NCBI RefSeq assembly: GCF_020537505.1
Contig: NZ_JAJBMO010000014.1
Location: forward strand, 1 to 64,000
From: Blautia glucerasea
GTDB taxonomy: Bacteria; Bacillota; Clostridia; Lachnospirales; Lachnospiraceae
DNA length: 64,000 nucleotides
Direction of reading: 5' to 3'
Shown here: one piece after another, positions 16,865 to 24,622 of the stretch
Layout: every line of letters begins with the position of its first letter
Position numbering within the stretch: position 1 is the stretch's first letter
Program-made: the position numbers and the translations under genes
The notes under the pieces: generated by a model
Seen by the model: the letters and a program-made list of their open reading frames with translations, nothing else
What the model was told of the DNA's origin: nothing
The model's database searches: none

Positions 16865-17462
16865 GAGAGTCATCTTCAATGATGGTGGTGTTTACATCAT
16901 CTTCATATAGACGCATCTGTACCTGCATAGGCGTAGGATCGTCGGTGAGCTTTATTCTACCGAAGTGGTTGAAGAAGAACAGGACACCAAGACCGATACC
17001 GAGAGAGTAGGAGATTTCCAGGACAGTATTGCCGGTTGTGGGCTGCCCGGTGACCTGGGTGTAGATCTGCTCAAATAGAGCGGGGATATCTACGTCATTG
17101 TTAAAGGTCATAATGGAAAAGCCTGCGCCGAAAAAGGTGGCAAGGCAGACGAAGATGACTTTGCACCATCTTATAACAATATTGACAGTTCCTTCTTTCT
17201 GATAGGTGATGATGAAGTTTGGTTCGCCAATATGCGTAATAGCAAGATCAGGCTCTTTGAGCTGGATATCATTTATAAGATCCATAACAGAAATCACATA
17301 CCGGCCTGTCTTGTCCGGATCCAGGTTTGCTACTGGGAGAACCCTTAGGTGATTTAAAATTTTGGAATTGGTGCAGGATAGCTTGGCAATGTCCTGAAGA
17401 TAGACATGGGAGTGATGAACCTCCACGTTTTCTTCGGTTTGGATGTATAGTGTGTCACTCAT
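16851..17462 (-). CDS. spoVAA: stage V sporulation protein AA
   Basis: The 203-residue protein aligns by eye with B. subtilis SpoVAA. It has an N-terminal soluble part about 95 residues long, a membrane segment (about 100-120), a conserved IPALFEQIYTQVTGQ region, and a second membrane helix leading to FNHFGRIKLTDDPTPMQVQM. SpoVA proteins form the spore inner-membrane channel for dipicolinic acid. The start at 17462 is chosen for its GGGAG site. It is the last gene of the AC-AD-AE-AA order here, whereas in B. subtilis it is the first, so the operon has been rearranged. Confidence 0.85.
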   Translation of the reverse strand: MSDTLYIQTEENVEVHHSHVYLQDIAKLSCTNSKILNHLRVLPVANLDPDKTGRYVISVMDLINDIQLKEPDLAITHIGEPNFIITYQKEGTVNIVIRWCKVIFVCLATFFGAGFSIMTFNNDVDIPALFEQIYTQVTGQPTTGNTVLEISYSLGIGLGVLFFFNHFGRIKLTDDPTPMQVQMRLYEDDVNTTIIEDDSRKKE

Positions 17463-17517
17463 GAAATTCACTCCCATTACAAAAAATGTTGGTTACAGGC
17501 AAGGGTAAAGTACGTTG

Positions 17518-17874
17518 CTATTCTTTCATTTTCGGCTTAAAAAACCAGCTTGCCAGATAAGAAAAAATCAGGGCTGCAGAGACACCAGCTGCGCAGGCGG
17601 TGAAGCCTCCTGTGAAAAGCCCGATGACACCATCTGTGTCGATGGCTTCTTTCAGACCTTTCCATAGTGTATTCCCGAAACCAAGTAATGGCACAGCAGC
17701 ACCGGCACCGGCGAAATCAATCAGAGGCTGATAAATGCCTATGGCGCCAAGAATAGAGCCGGTGCATACCAGAAGAACCATGACACGTCCGGGCATAAGT
17801 TTGGTTTTATCAAGTAAAATCTGGACAAGGGCGCAGATCAGGCCACCTACCCAGAATGCATTAAAATAGTCCAT
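17518..17874 (-). CDS. spoVAE: stage V sporulation protein AE (AEb type)
   Basis: The 118-residue membrane protein has the length and motifs of SpoVAEb: an N-terminal FWVGGLICALVQILLDKT, LPLLGFGNTLWKG-like text in the middle, and about four hydrophobic segments. It shares the fold and the G-F-x-N motif with SpoVAC. It is part of the dipicolinic-acid channel in the forespore membrane. It has a GGAGAT site before the ATG and lies 113 bp after spoVAD in the same direction. Confidence 0.88.
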   Translation of the reverse strand: MDYFNAFWVGGLICALVQILLDKTKLMPGRVMVLLVCTGSILGAIGIYQPLIDFAGAGAAVPLLGFGNTLWKGLKEAIDTDGVIGLFTGGFTACAAGVSAALIFSYLASWFFKPKMKE

Positions 17875-17987
17875 GGAATCATCTCCTCACAGATACAGAC
17901 AAAGATAGTTGGTAGAGACAGATTATAATTAATACAGTACGGCTTATAGGACTGTAATTATACAGGAAGTACGCACAATTATTTAGT

Positions 17988-19082
17988 TTACTGCTTTTGA
18001 TCTTTTTTTGAAACATGTTCTAATACTACAGCATGTGCAATCCCCGGAATGGAATCTCCCTCATTAAAACTTGTTTTGGAAAGCAATGCTCCTGTAGGAA
18101 CAAAGAGCACCCTTTTCCAGGTTCCTTTTGCCAGTTCCGGCAGAATATAAGCAGCCAGCACAGATGCACTGCACCCACAACCACTTCCACCAGAATGAGT
18201 ATCCTGTGTTTCACCATCAAAGATTAAAAGTCCACAGTCCTGATAAATGGACTCTATATCATATCCTTTTTCATTTAACAGATCCAGCAGGATCCGTTTT
18301 CCAACAGCTCCCAGGTCTCCGGTGAAGATTGCATCATAATCATCAGGTGTTCGGCCAAAGTCACAAAAATTTCGGTAAATGGTATCGCAGGCGGAAGGTG
18401 CCATGCATCCACCCATGTTCAGAGAATCCTTAAGTCCAAAGTCAATCAGCTTTCCAGTGGTGAGTCCTGTTATTTGAACACATCCTTCTTCTGAAATTAG
18501 CGGATCAGTCTTTTTCGGGATTTCTGGAACAGGCAAAGTTCCGGAGAGAATACAGGCACCGCTCCCGGTAACAGTCCATGTGGCTGAGAGAGGACGCTGG
18601 TTTCCGTAAGCCAGAGGAAAACGGAATTCTTTTTCTGCACTGGCAAAATGGCTGGAAGTGGCACAGAGAATATGTTCTCCGTATCCGGCTGCGACAGACA
18701 TGGCGCCAAGAGAGAGTGATTCCCCTATGGTGGAGCATGCACCGAAAAGTCCGTAAAATGGGATTCCCATTCCGGCAATTCCAAAGGAAGAGGCGGTAGT
18801 CTGAGCCAGAAGATCACCTGCGAAGGTCATGCGGATATTCCCGGGAGTAAGCCCGGCTTTTCCAAGGGCTAATGTGGCAGCTTCTTTTTGCATGGTGCTT
18901 TCCGCAGCTTCCCAGGTAGCTTCTCCGAACATAGGCTCTTCGCAGACCAGATCAAATTTGCTCCCAAGAGGTCCTTCCCCTTCCTTTTTTCCAACTACAG
19001 AAGCACAGCTTACAACGTAAACCGGATTCTGAAAGCTCATACTGGCAGAACCGGTAAGTCTGGCTGGTGTCTGTGGATTCAT
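17988..19082 (-). CDS. spoVAD: stage V sporulation protein AD
   Basis: The 364-residue soluble protein has the thiolase-like fold of SpoVAD, which binds dipicolinic acid and docks on the SpoVA channel. Recognisable stretches are FGEATWEAAES, GIPFYGLFGACSTIGESLS, CATSSHFASAEKEFRFPL and SGSGCGCSASV-like text near HSGGSGCGCSA. Its start overlaps the spoVAC stop by 4 bp (ATGA), so the two are coupled. The length is slightly above the usual 338 residues because of an N-terminal extension. An internal Met at about residue 15 is an alternative start. Confidence 0.92.
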   Translation of the reverse strand: MNPQTPARLTGSASMSFQNPVYVVSCASVVGKKEGEGPLGSKFDLVCEEPMFGEATWEAAESTMQKEAATLALGKAGLTPGNIRMTFAGDLLAQTTASSFGIAGMGIPFYGLFGACSTIGESLSLGAMSVAAGYGEHILCATSSHFASAEKEFRFPLAYGNQRPLSATWTVTGSGACILSGTLPVPEIPKKTDPLISEEGCVQITGLTTGKLIDFGLKDSLNMGGCMAPSACDTIYRNFCDFGRTPDDYDAIFTGDLGAVGKRILLDLLNEKGYDIESIYQDCGLLIFDGETQDTHSGGSGCGCSASVLAAYILPELAKGTWKRVLFVPTGALLSKTSFNEGDSIPGIAHAVVLEHVSKKDQKQ

Positions 19083-19549
19083 GAAATCACCTCCATTATT
19101 TTCAGAATATAGTAGATCACTCCGGCAATCCAGGAACTCATGATTCCGTAAAGGATTACAGGACCTGCAATGGTGAAAATCTTGCAGCCGATTCCAAAGA
19201 CCTGACCCTCCGTTTTATATTCAATGGCAGGGGCAGCTACGGAATTAGCAAAACCGGTGATTGGAACCAGACTTCCCGCTCCGCCAAATTTTCCAATCTT
19301 TGGATAAATATTAAATCCGGTAAGAATAACACTGATGAAAACCAGGGTAACAGAACACCAGGTACCGGCCATATCCTGGTCTAATCCTCTGGATTTTGCA
19401 AAATTTGTTATAATCTGCCCAACGACACAGATTACACCGCCTGTGAGAAAAGCCTTTGCCATATTCGTGGGAAGACTGTGGGTGGGGGTGATCTGTTTTA
19501 CATAATCGGCATATTGTTTCTGCTTTTCTTTTGGTATGGAACTGTTCAT
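19079..19549 (-). CDS. spoVAC: stage V sporulation protein AC
   Basis: The 156-residue membrane protein matches SpoVAC in length and in motifs such as YADYVKQITPTHSL near the start and GAGSLVPITGFANSVAAPAIE in the middle. It forms part of the spore dipicolinic-acid channel and, from work on B. subtilis, may act as a mechanosensitive pore. It is the first gene of the AC-AD-AE-AA transcript. A sigma-G-type promoter lies 68 bp upstream, and a GGAGGC site precedes the ATG. Confidence 0.92.
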   Translation of the reverse strand: MNSSIPKEKQKQYADYVKQITPTHSLPTNMAKAFLTGGVICVVGQIITNFAKSRGLDQDMAGTWCSVTLVFISVILTGFNIYPKIGKFGGAGSLVPITGFANSVAAPAIEYKTEGQVFGIGCKIFTIAGPVILYGIMSSWIAGVIYYILKIMEVIS

Positions 19550-19616
19550 AAATGCCTCCTGTAGCTATGATGAATGGAACTGCTTGTTTAGAGTACAGCA
19601 ACCTTTTGGACTCTAT

Positions 19617-19645
19617 TATTATGTGAAAAAATATATAAAATATAC
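19617..19645 (-). promoter_or_regulatory. sigma-G-type promoter of spoVAC operon
   Basis: On the minus strand GTATA (19641-19645), exactly 17 bp, CATAATA (19617-19623). This matches the forespore sigma-G pattern GNATR-17/18-CAHNHTA. It agrees with the forespore timing known for spoVA genes. Confidence 0.65.
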
Positions 19646-19770
19646 TTTCTTTTTAGCTGAATTTATACTATTATGATAGTATTGTTATAGTTATTACGGA
19701 AGATGCTGCTATTGCTTATAAACGGAATAGCAGTAGCTTTATATTATAAACCAAAGAAGAGAGGTACCTT

Positions 19771-20775
19771 ATGGGAAAATATTTTATAGGGAAGGGAGTA
19801 AAGCTCCTTACAGAGGAAACTGAGAATAAGATCAGAATCTATAAGCTGGGACTGCTTCAGCAGGAATTTGGACATATGCCATGCATCAGTGGGAATGCAT
19901 TTACTTTTCTATTGGCAGAAGAAGGAGAAATACAGTGTCAGATAAATCAGGAGAAAGTAGATCTGGAAGCTGGCGAGGCGTTATTTATCAATGCAGGACA
20001 GTCCTATCGTCTGGTCAGAAGTGAGAAGGAAAGCAGCAGTTTTTATATAATTGAGGTGGCTGGAGAATATCTGGCAACTGGAGATGAGAGCCTTCAGAAT
20101 AAATATATTTCACCGGTTGCAGAAGCAGAATCATTCGCTTATTGCAGATTTATGCCGTCAGCTGAGGAAGATACAGATGAAGACATTCTTCTTCAGGCAC
20201 TTCTTGCCGCTGCGCAGACAGCAGAAGGCAGGGATATGGCATATGAACTGGATATGAAGAGCTGGCTGTTCACTGCATGGGGAAGCCTTTATAAGAAATT
20301 TGCCCAGCCGCGTCCGGAATGTAAGAATGCAGTGATCAGAGAACGGGTGAAACTGAATCGTATGACAGGATATCTCACTGAGTATTGTAACGAGAAACTG
20401 ACTCTTTCTGCTATGGCAGAAGCATGCCAGGTAAGCACTGGTGATTTTTGCCGTTTCTTTAAGAAACATATGGAGATGACTCCATTCGAATATTTGCAGA
20501 AATGCAGAATCTGGAACAGTATGGATGCAGTTCTGGATAAGACTGCTTCCATGGGAGATATTGCAGTGGAAAATGGTTTTGCAGGAGCAAGCTATTTTTC
20601 AGAGACCTTCCGAAAAGAAATGGGCTGTTCTCCAGCAGATTATCGGAAATGGTACCGGGGGCTGTCTGATGAATGTCCGATAATCACCGGAGAAAATAAA
20701 GAAGAAAGCGCCAAGGCGTCAAAGAAGGATAAAAAAGAAAAGTCAGGTAAAAACGTTCCTTCTTATTTATTATAG
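19771..20775 (+). CDS. AraC family transcriptional regulator
   Basis: The 334-residue protein has an N-terminal cupin-like sensor domain (about residues 15-110, with LEAGEALFINAGQSY) and a C-terminal pair of AraC helix-turn-helix motifs (about 205-300, with MAEACQVSTGDFCRFFKKH and GFAGASYFSETFRKEMGCSPADYRK split over two helices). A lysine-rich tail of about 30 residues follows. It probably controls a sugar or stress response gene, but no target is visible beside it. It lies on the plus strand between spoVAB and spoVAC, both on the minus strand, so it interrupts the sporulation cluster. Confidence 0.88.
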   Translation: MGKYFIGKGVKLLTEETENKIRIYKLGLLQQEFGHMPCISGNAFTFLLAEEGEIQCQINQEKVDLEAGEALFINAGQSYRLVRSEKESSSFYIIEVAGEYLATGDESLQNKYISPVAEAESFAYCRFMPSAEEDTDEDILLQALLAAAQTAEGRDMAYELDMKSWLFTAWGSLYKKFAQPRPECKNAVIRERVKLNRMTGYLTEYCNEKLTLSAMAEACQVSTGDFCRFFKKHMEMTPFEYLQKCRIWNSMDAVLDKTASMGDIAVENGFAGASYFSETFRKEMGCSPADYRKWYRGLSDECPIITGENKEESAKASKKDKKEKSGKNVPSYLL

Positions 20776-20806
20776 AAAATTAGCTGCATTGATTTTTTTA
20801 CGCAAT

Positions 20807-21226
20807 TCAGGGAAACCACCGTTTATAAAAATAATACAAAGATCCCAAAGCTTTTCCAAAGGCCACTGCGATCACGACCCATCGGATTCCATTGGTCAGT
20901 TTGATCCTTCTGGAAAAGATGGGAAAAACATCTGCCATCTCAGCAAGTGCCATGATCCATCCGCCCAGAAAGATACCAGAAAAAAGTCCATAAAGGAGCA
21001 GAGTAAAGGTTCCGCCTGGAATGTGCCAGCCATAGAGGAAAAAAAGATTACCACATATAATGCCAAGAAGCGTAATATCTTCATATAACAATATATGTTT
21101 TCCGGTATGAGTGATACCGGCATAGCGGGGAACGATGGAAAGACCGATAAGCAGTCCAACTACACCGCCTGCGATGATGATTCCAGAGCAGAAGCCAACT
21201 ATGGATAGGAAAATTTGCTGGAGCAT
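20807..21226 (-). CDS. spoVAB: stage V sporulation protein AB
   Basis: The 139-residue membrane protein matches SpoVAB by eye. It has the same length (141 in B. subtilis), the IPR motif after the first helix, YE at the start of the second, and the conserved run GLFSGIFLGGW, MALAEMADVFPIFSRRI and FGKALGSLYYF. It would act with the other SpoVA proteins in dipicolinic-acid movement. It is separated from spoVAC by the oppositely oriented AraC gene and has its own sigma-G-type promoter. A GGAGA site precedes the ATG. Confidence 0.85.
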   Translation of the reverse strand: MLQQIFLSIVGFCSGIIIAGGVVGLLIGLSIVPRYAGITHTGKHILLYEDITLLGIICGNLFFLYGWHIPGGTFTLLLYGLFSGIFLGGWIMALAEMADVFPIFSRRIKLTNGIRWVVIAVAFGKALGSLYYFYKRWFP

Positions 21227-21301
21227 GGGTGAAATCTCCTTTCACGAAACGAACATGTCGCTGAGAAAAGTTTGTTGTTTTGCAACTATCATAACAACAT
21301 T

Positions 21302-21330
21302 TAGTATGGAAAGAATCTTAGAAAATATGC
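21302..21330 (-). promoter_or_regulatory. sigma-G-type promoter of spoVAB
   Basis: On the minus strand GCATA (21326-21330), exactly 17 bp, CATACTA (21302-21308), an excellent fit to the sigma-G pattern. The start would lie about 70 bp before the spoVAB ATG. Confidence 0.72.
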
Positions 21331-21338
21331 GTTTTTTC

Positions 21339-21367
21339 TGTACATTTGTGAAGTTAAATAGTATAAT
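21339..21367 (+). promoter_or_regulatory. murB promoter
   Basis: TGTACA (21339-21344), 17 bp, TATAAT (21362-21367). It is divergent from the neighbouring spoVAB promoter and gives a leader of about 80 nt before the GTG start of murB. Confidence 0.6.
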
Positions 21368-21455
21368 AAAATGATACGTCAATGGAAAGAATAGGATTGG
21401 CGCAGATATTATTTGATAGAAAAGTTGAGTATAGAAAGATAGAGGATGTAAATCT

Positions 21456-22367
21456 GTGAATGTAAATTTAAAACAGCGGTTCCAGGAAATTCTGGAAGAT
21501 AACCGGATACTGGAAGCGGAGCTTATGAGCAGGCATACTACATTCCGAATTGGCGGTCCGGCAGATTTCTTTCTGGTACCGGAGAATGCTGATGAGATAA
21601 AGAAAATCATAGCTGTTTGTAAGGAAAAAAATGTTCCGTATTTTATTCTTGGAAATGGAAGCAATCTTCTTGTAAGCGACAAGGGCTATCAGGGAGTGGT
21701 AGTACAGCTGTATAGAAACTTTGGACAGATCAGAGTTGAAGACAGCCGGATCTATGCCCAGGCAGGAGCTCTTTTATCTGGAATTGCCGCAGCTGCAAGA
21801 GAGGCATCGCTGACTGGCTTTGAGTTTGCAGGAGGAATTCCGGGAACCTTAGGTGGTGCTGTGGTGATGAATGCAGGAGCGTATGACGGAGAAATGAAGG
21901 ATGTTCTGAAAGAAGTCACGGTTCTTACTCCAGAGGGCGGAGTCCTGACTTTGCAGGCAGATGAGCTTCACATGGGTTATCGAACCAGTGTGATAAAAGA
22001 AGCTGGCTATATTGTTCTGGAAGCTGTCATTTCTCTTGAAAAAGGTGATCAGGAGGAGATTCGCAGCCGTATGCAGGAATTAGCAGGGATGAGAACCAGC
22101 AAGCAGCCACTTTCTTATCCTAGTGCAGGGAGCACTTTCAAACGGCCAGAGGGCTATTTTGCAGGTAAACTGATCATGGACAGCGGATTGCGAGGCTATC
22201 AGGTAGGCGGTGCCCAGGTTTCCGAGAAACATTGTGGTTTCGTGATCAATACAGGAAATGCCACAGCGAAAGATGTTACCACGTTGATGTCTGACGTTCA
22301 AAGAATTGTTATGGAGAAATTTGGTGTGAAGCTTGAACCAGAGGTGAAGTTTCTGGGAGAATTCTAG
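21456..22367 (+). CDS. murB: UDP-N-acetylenolpyruvoylglucosamine reductase
   Basis: This 303-residue flavoenzyme reduces UDP-GlcNAc-enolpyruvate to UDP-MurNAc in cytoplasmic peptidoglycan synthesis. FAD-binding motifs LGNGSNLLV and GGIPGTLGGAVVMNAGAYDGE are clear, and SYPSAGSTFKRP contains the serine proton donor. The absence of the extra C-terminal domain and the length point to the type II enzyme of Gram-positives. Translation starts at a GTG behind AGAGG. It heads the murB-rapZ-whiA-HPr cluster typical of Firmicutes; the yvcK gene usually found between rapZ and whiA is absent here. Confidence 0.95.
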   Translation: MNVNLKQRFQEILEDNRILEAELMSRHTTFRIGGPADFFLVPENADEIKKIIAVCKEKNVPYFILGNGSNLLVSDKGYQGVVVQLYRNFGQIRVEDSRIYAQAGALLSGIAAAAREASLTGFEFAGGIPGTLGGAVVMNAGAYDGEMKDVLKEVTVLTPEGGVLTLQADELHMGYRTSVIKEAGYIVLEAVISLEKGDQEEIRSRMQELAGMRTSKQPLSYPSAGSTFKRPEGYFAGKLIMDSGLRGYQVGGAQVSEKHCGFVINTGNATAKDVTTLMSDVQRIVMEKFGVKLEPEVKFLGEF

Positions 22368-22484
22368 ATCCATGAAGAATCCTTTGGAATGGATTTAAGA
22401 CACATAAGAGGCAGAAGAGTCCGTTTTACTGCTACTGGTCAGATTGTGAGCAGTGACACTGTTTTGCCCGGCAGGAGATAAATT

Positions 22485-23363
22485 ATGCGATTTGTAATTG
22501 TTACAGGCGTTTCCGGCGCAGGTAAGTCTACTGTGCTGAAAATGCTGGAGGATGCCCACTATTTTTGTGTGGACAATCTTCCTATTCCATTGGTGGAGAA
22601 ATTTGCTTCCCTGATGCTGGAAGTACATGAAGAGGGAGTTCAGAATGCGGCTCTTGGTATTGATGCCAGAAGCGGTCACTCTCTGGAAGAACTGGCACAG
22701 GTTCTGGATCATATGAAAGAAGCTGGATATGATTTTGAGATTCTTTTTATGGATGCAGAAGATTCCGTGCTGGTAAAGCGTTATAAGGAAACCAGACGCA
22801 GCCATCCGCTGGCCAGTAACGGCAGGGTAGATGACGGAATCCGTCTGGAACGCCAGAAAATGGATTTTCTTCGCAAGAGAGCTAATTATATTATTGATAC
22901 CAGTCATCTTCTTACAAGGGAGCTGCGCCAGGAAATTGAGAAGATTTTTGTAAATAATGAAAAATTCTGTAATATGATGGTCACGGTTCTGTCTTTTGGG
23001 TTCAAGTATGGAATTCCGGCAGATGCAGACCTGGTATTCGATGTGCGTTTTCTTCCGAATCCATATTATGAGGATGAATTACGTCCCCTTACCGGTATGG
23101 ATGAGAGCGTGTTTAATTATGTAATGGATAATGAGACTGCAAGGATTTTTGCAAATAAACTGGAAGATATGGTGGAGTTCCTGATTCCTAAGTATGCACA
23201 GGAGGGTAAAACAAGCCTTGTAATTGCAGTTGGCTGCACAGGGGGCAAGCACCGTTCCGTTACCATTGCAAGGGAGTTGTACAGCCGGATCGCCAGAAAT
23301 GGTGAATACGGTTTTCGATTGGAGCACAGAGATGTGGATAAAGATCGCCTATTGAAAAAATAG
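22485..23363 (+). CDS. rapZ: RNase adapter / nucleotide-binding protein RapZ
   Basis: The 292-residue protein has an N-terminal P-loop GVSGAGKS (residues 8-15) and the conserved C-terminal stretch VAVGCTGGKHRSV-like (IAVGCTGGKHRS, about 255-266) of the RapZ/YvcJ family. In E. coli RapZ links UDP-GlcNAc metabolism to small-RNA decay; in Firmicutes the role is less defined. It lies 117 bp after murB and 17 bp before whiA, so it is probably co-transcribed. The ATG has a GGAGA site. Confidence 0.95.
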   Translation: MRFVIVTGVSGAGKSTVLKMLEDAHYFCVDNLPIPLVEKFASLMLEVHEEGVQNAALGIDARSGHSLEELAQVLDHMKEAGYDFEILFMDAEDSVLVKRYKETRRSHPLASNGRVDDGIRLERQKMDFLRKRANYIIDTSHLLTRELRQEIEKIFVNNEKFCNMMVTVLSFGFKYGIPADADLVFDVRFLPNPYYEDELRPLTGMDESVFNYVMDNETARIFANKLEDMVEFLIPKYAQEGKTSLVIAVGCTGGKHRSVTIARELYSRIARNGEYGFRLEHRDVDKDRLLKK

Positions 23364-23380
23364 AAAGAGGAGATCGCGGA

Positions 23381-24340
23381 ATGTCTTTTTCAGGGATGGT
23401 GAAAGAAGAACTTTCCAGGCATATCGGCTCCGGAAGACACTGCAGGATTGCGGAACTGGCTGCAATCTTTACTTTCTGCGGCAGCCTGGAGGCTGGAACT
23501 GATGGGAGAAAATCCCTGCGTATCCAGACAGAAAATGAGGCACTTTCAAGAAAAGGCTTTACATTATTGCAAAAAACATTTAATATAGAGACAGATGTAT
23601 CAAATTCCCGAATTGACCGTTTCAGAAAAGGAAATCTTTATTGTATTTCCATTATCGATCAGTTTTTAGTAAAGGAAATACTGGATTCTGCCAAGCTGGA
23701 ATTTTCGGGAGTGAGCGGAGGGATGCCACTTGTATCCAATTCTATTGTGTATCAGAGGGATTGCTGCAAAAGGGCGTTTGTACGCGGCGCTTTTCTCTCG
23801 GCAGGATCCATCAGCGATCCACAGAAGGGCTATCATTTTGAGATTGTGTGCCCCAGTCAGGAGATTGGCGGGCAGCTGCAGGAAATTATCCGCAGCTTTC
23901 ACATAGACGCCAAGATCGTGCTTCGCAAGAAGTCTTATGTGCTGTATGTGAAAGAAGGAGCACAGATTGTGGATATGCTGGCGATCATGGAAGCAAACGT
24001 TGCACTTATGGATCTGGAAAATATCCGCATCGTAAAGGAAATGCGCAATACTGTGAACCGGAAGGTTAACTGTGAGACTGCCAATATAAATAAGACGGTA
24101 AATGCTGCAGTGAAGCAGATCGAGGACATCAGACTTCTTGAGGAAAAGGTGGGTCTGGAAAGTCTGAATGAAGGTCTGGAAGAGATTGCAAAATTACGGC
24201 TGCAGTATCCGGAAGCAACACTTAAAGAATTAGGATTGATGTTGAACCCACAGGTTGGAAAGTCCGGAGTAAATCATCGGCTCCGAAAGCTGAGCCTGCT
24301 CGCGGATGACCTAAGGGAAAACAAGGAGGAGTTATTATGA
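23381..24340 (+). CDS. whiA: DNA-binding protein WhiA
   Basis: The 319-residue protein is WhiA, made of a degenerate LAGLIDADG homing-endonuclease-like N-terminal part (about residues 1-190, with FVRGAFLSAGSISDP) and a C-terminal helix-turn-helix (about 220-310, with LKELGLMLNPQVGKSGVNHRLRK split by the turn). In Firmicutes it influences cell division and chromosome segregation. It is preceded by GAGGAGAT, follows rapZ by 17 bp, and overlaps the HPr gene by 4 bp (ATGA), so it is translationally coupled to it. Confidence 0.95.
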   Translation: MSFSGMVKEELSRHIGSGRHCRIAELAAIFTFCGSLEAGTDGRKSLRIQTENEALSRKGFTLLQKTFNIETDVSNSRIDRFRKGNLYCISIIDQFLVKEILDSAKLEFSGVSGGMPLVSNSIVYQRDCCKRAFVRGAFLSAGSISDPQKGYHFEIVCPSQEIGGQLQEIIRSFHIDAKIVLRKKSYVLYVKEGAQIVDMLAIMEANVALMDLENIRIVKEMRNTVNRKVNCETANINKTVNAAVKQIEDIRLLEEKVGLESLNEGLEEIAKLRLQYPEATLKELGLMLNPQVGKSGVNHRLRKLSLLADDLRENKEELL

Positions 24341-24591
24341 TTAAAAAGCCAATCACCATTCACCTGTCCACAGGACTTGAAGCCAGACCCGTTGCACAGC
24401 TGGTACAGGTGGCAAGTCAGTTCAACAGTGAGATCTACGTAGAAGTAGGTAAGAAGAAAGTCAATGCCAAGAGTATCATGGGTATGATGACACTGGGACT
24501 GGATGCCGGTGAGGAGATTACACTTTCTGCTAATGGTGAAGATGAAGAAGCTGCAATGAGCAGTATTGAACAGTATCTGAGCAACCAGTAA
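24337..24591 (+). CDS. HPr-fold protein lacking His15 (Crh-like)
   Basis: The 84-residue protein has the full HPr fold and length. At position 15, where PTS HPr has the phosphorylated histidine (GLHARP), this protein has glutamate (GLEARP). Ser46, the HPr kinase site, is kept in NAKSIMGMM. It therefore cannot pass phosphate to PTS enzymes but could be phosphorylated on Ser46 and act in CcpA-type carbon repression, as Crh does in Bacillus with Gln15. It overlaps whiA by 4 bp. The regulatory role is inferred from family knowledge. Confidence 0.9.
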   Translation: MIKKPITIHLSTGLEARPVAQLVQVASQFNSEIYVEVGKKKVNAKSIMGMMTLGLDAGEEITLSANGEDEEAAMSSIEQYLSNQ

Positions 24592-24622
24592 TGGCTGCCA
24601 TAAAAAGTGAGGATGGTTACCA

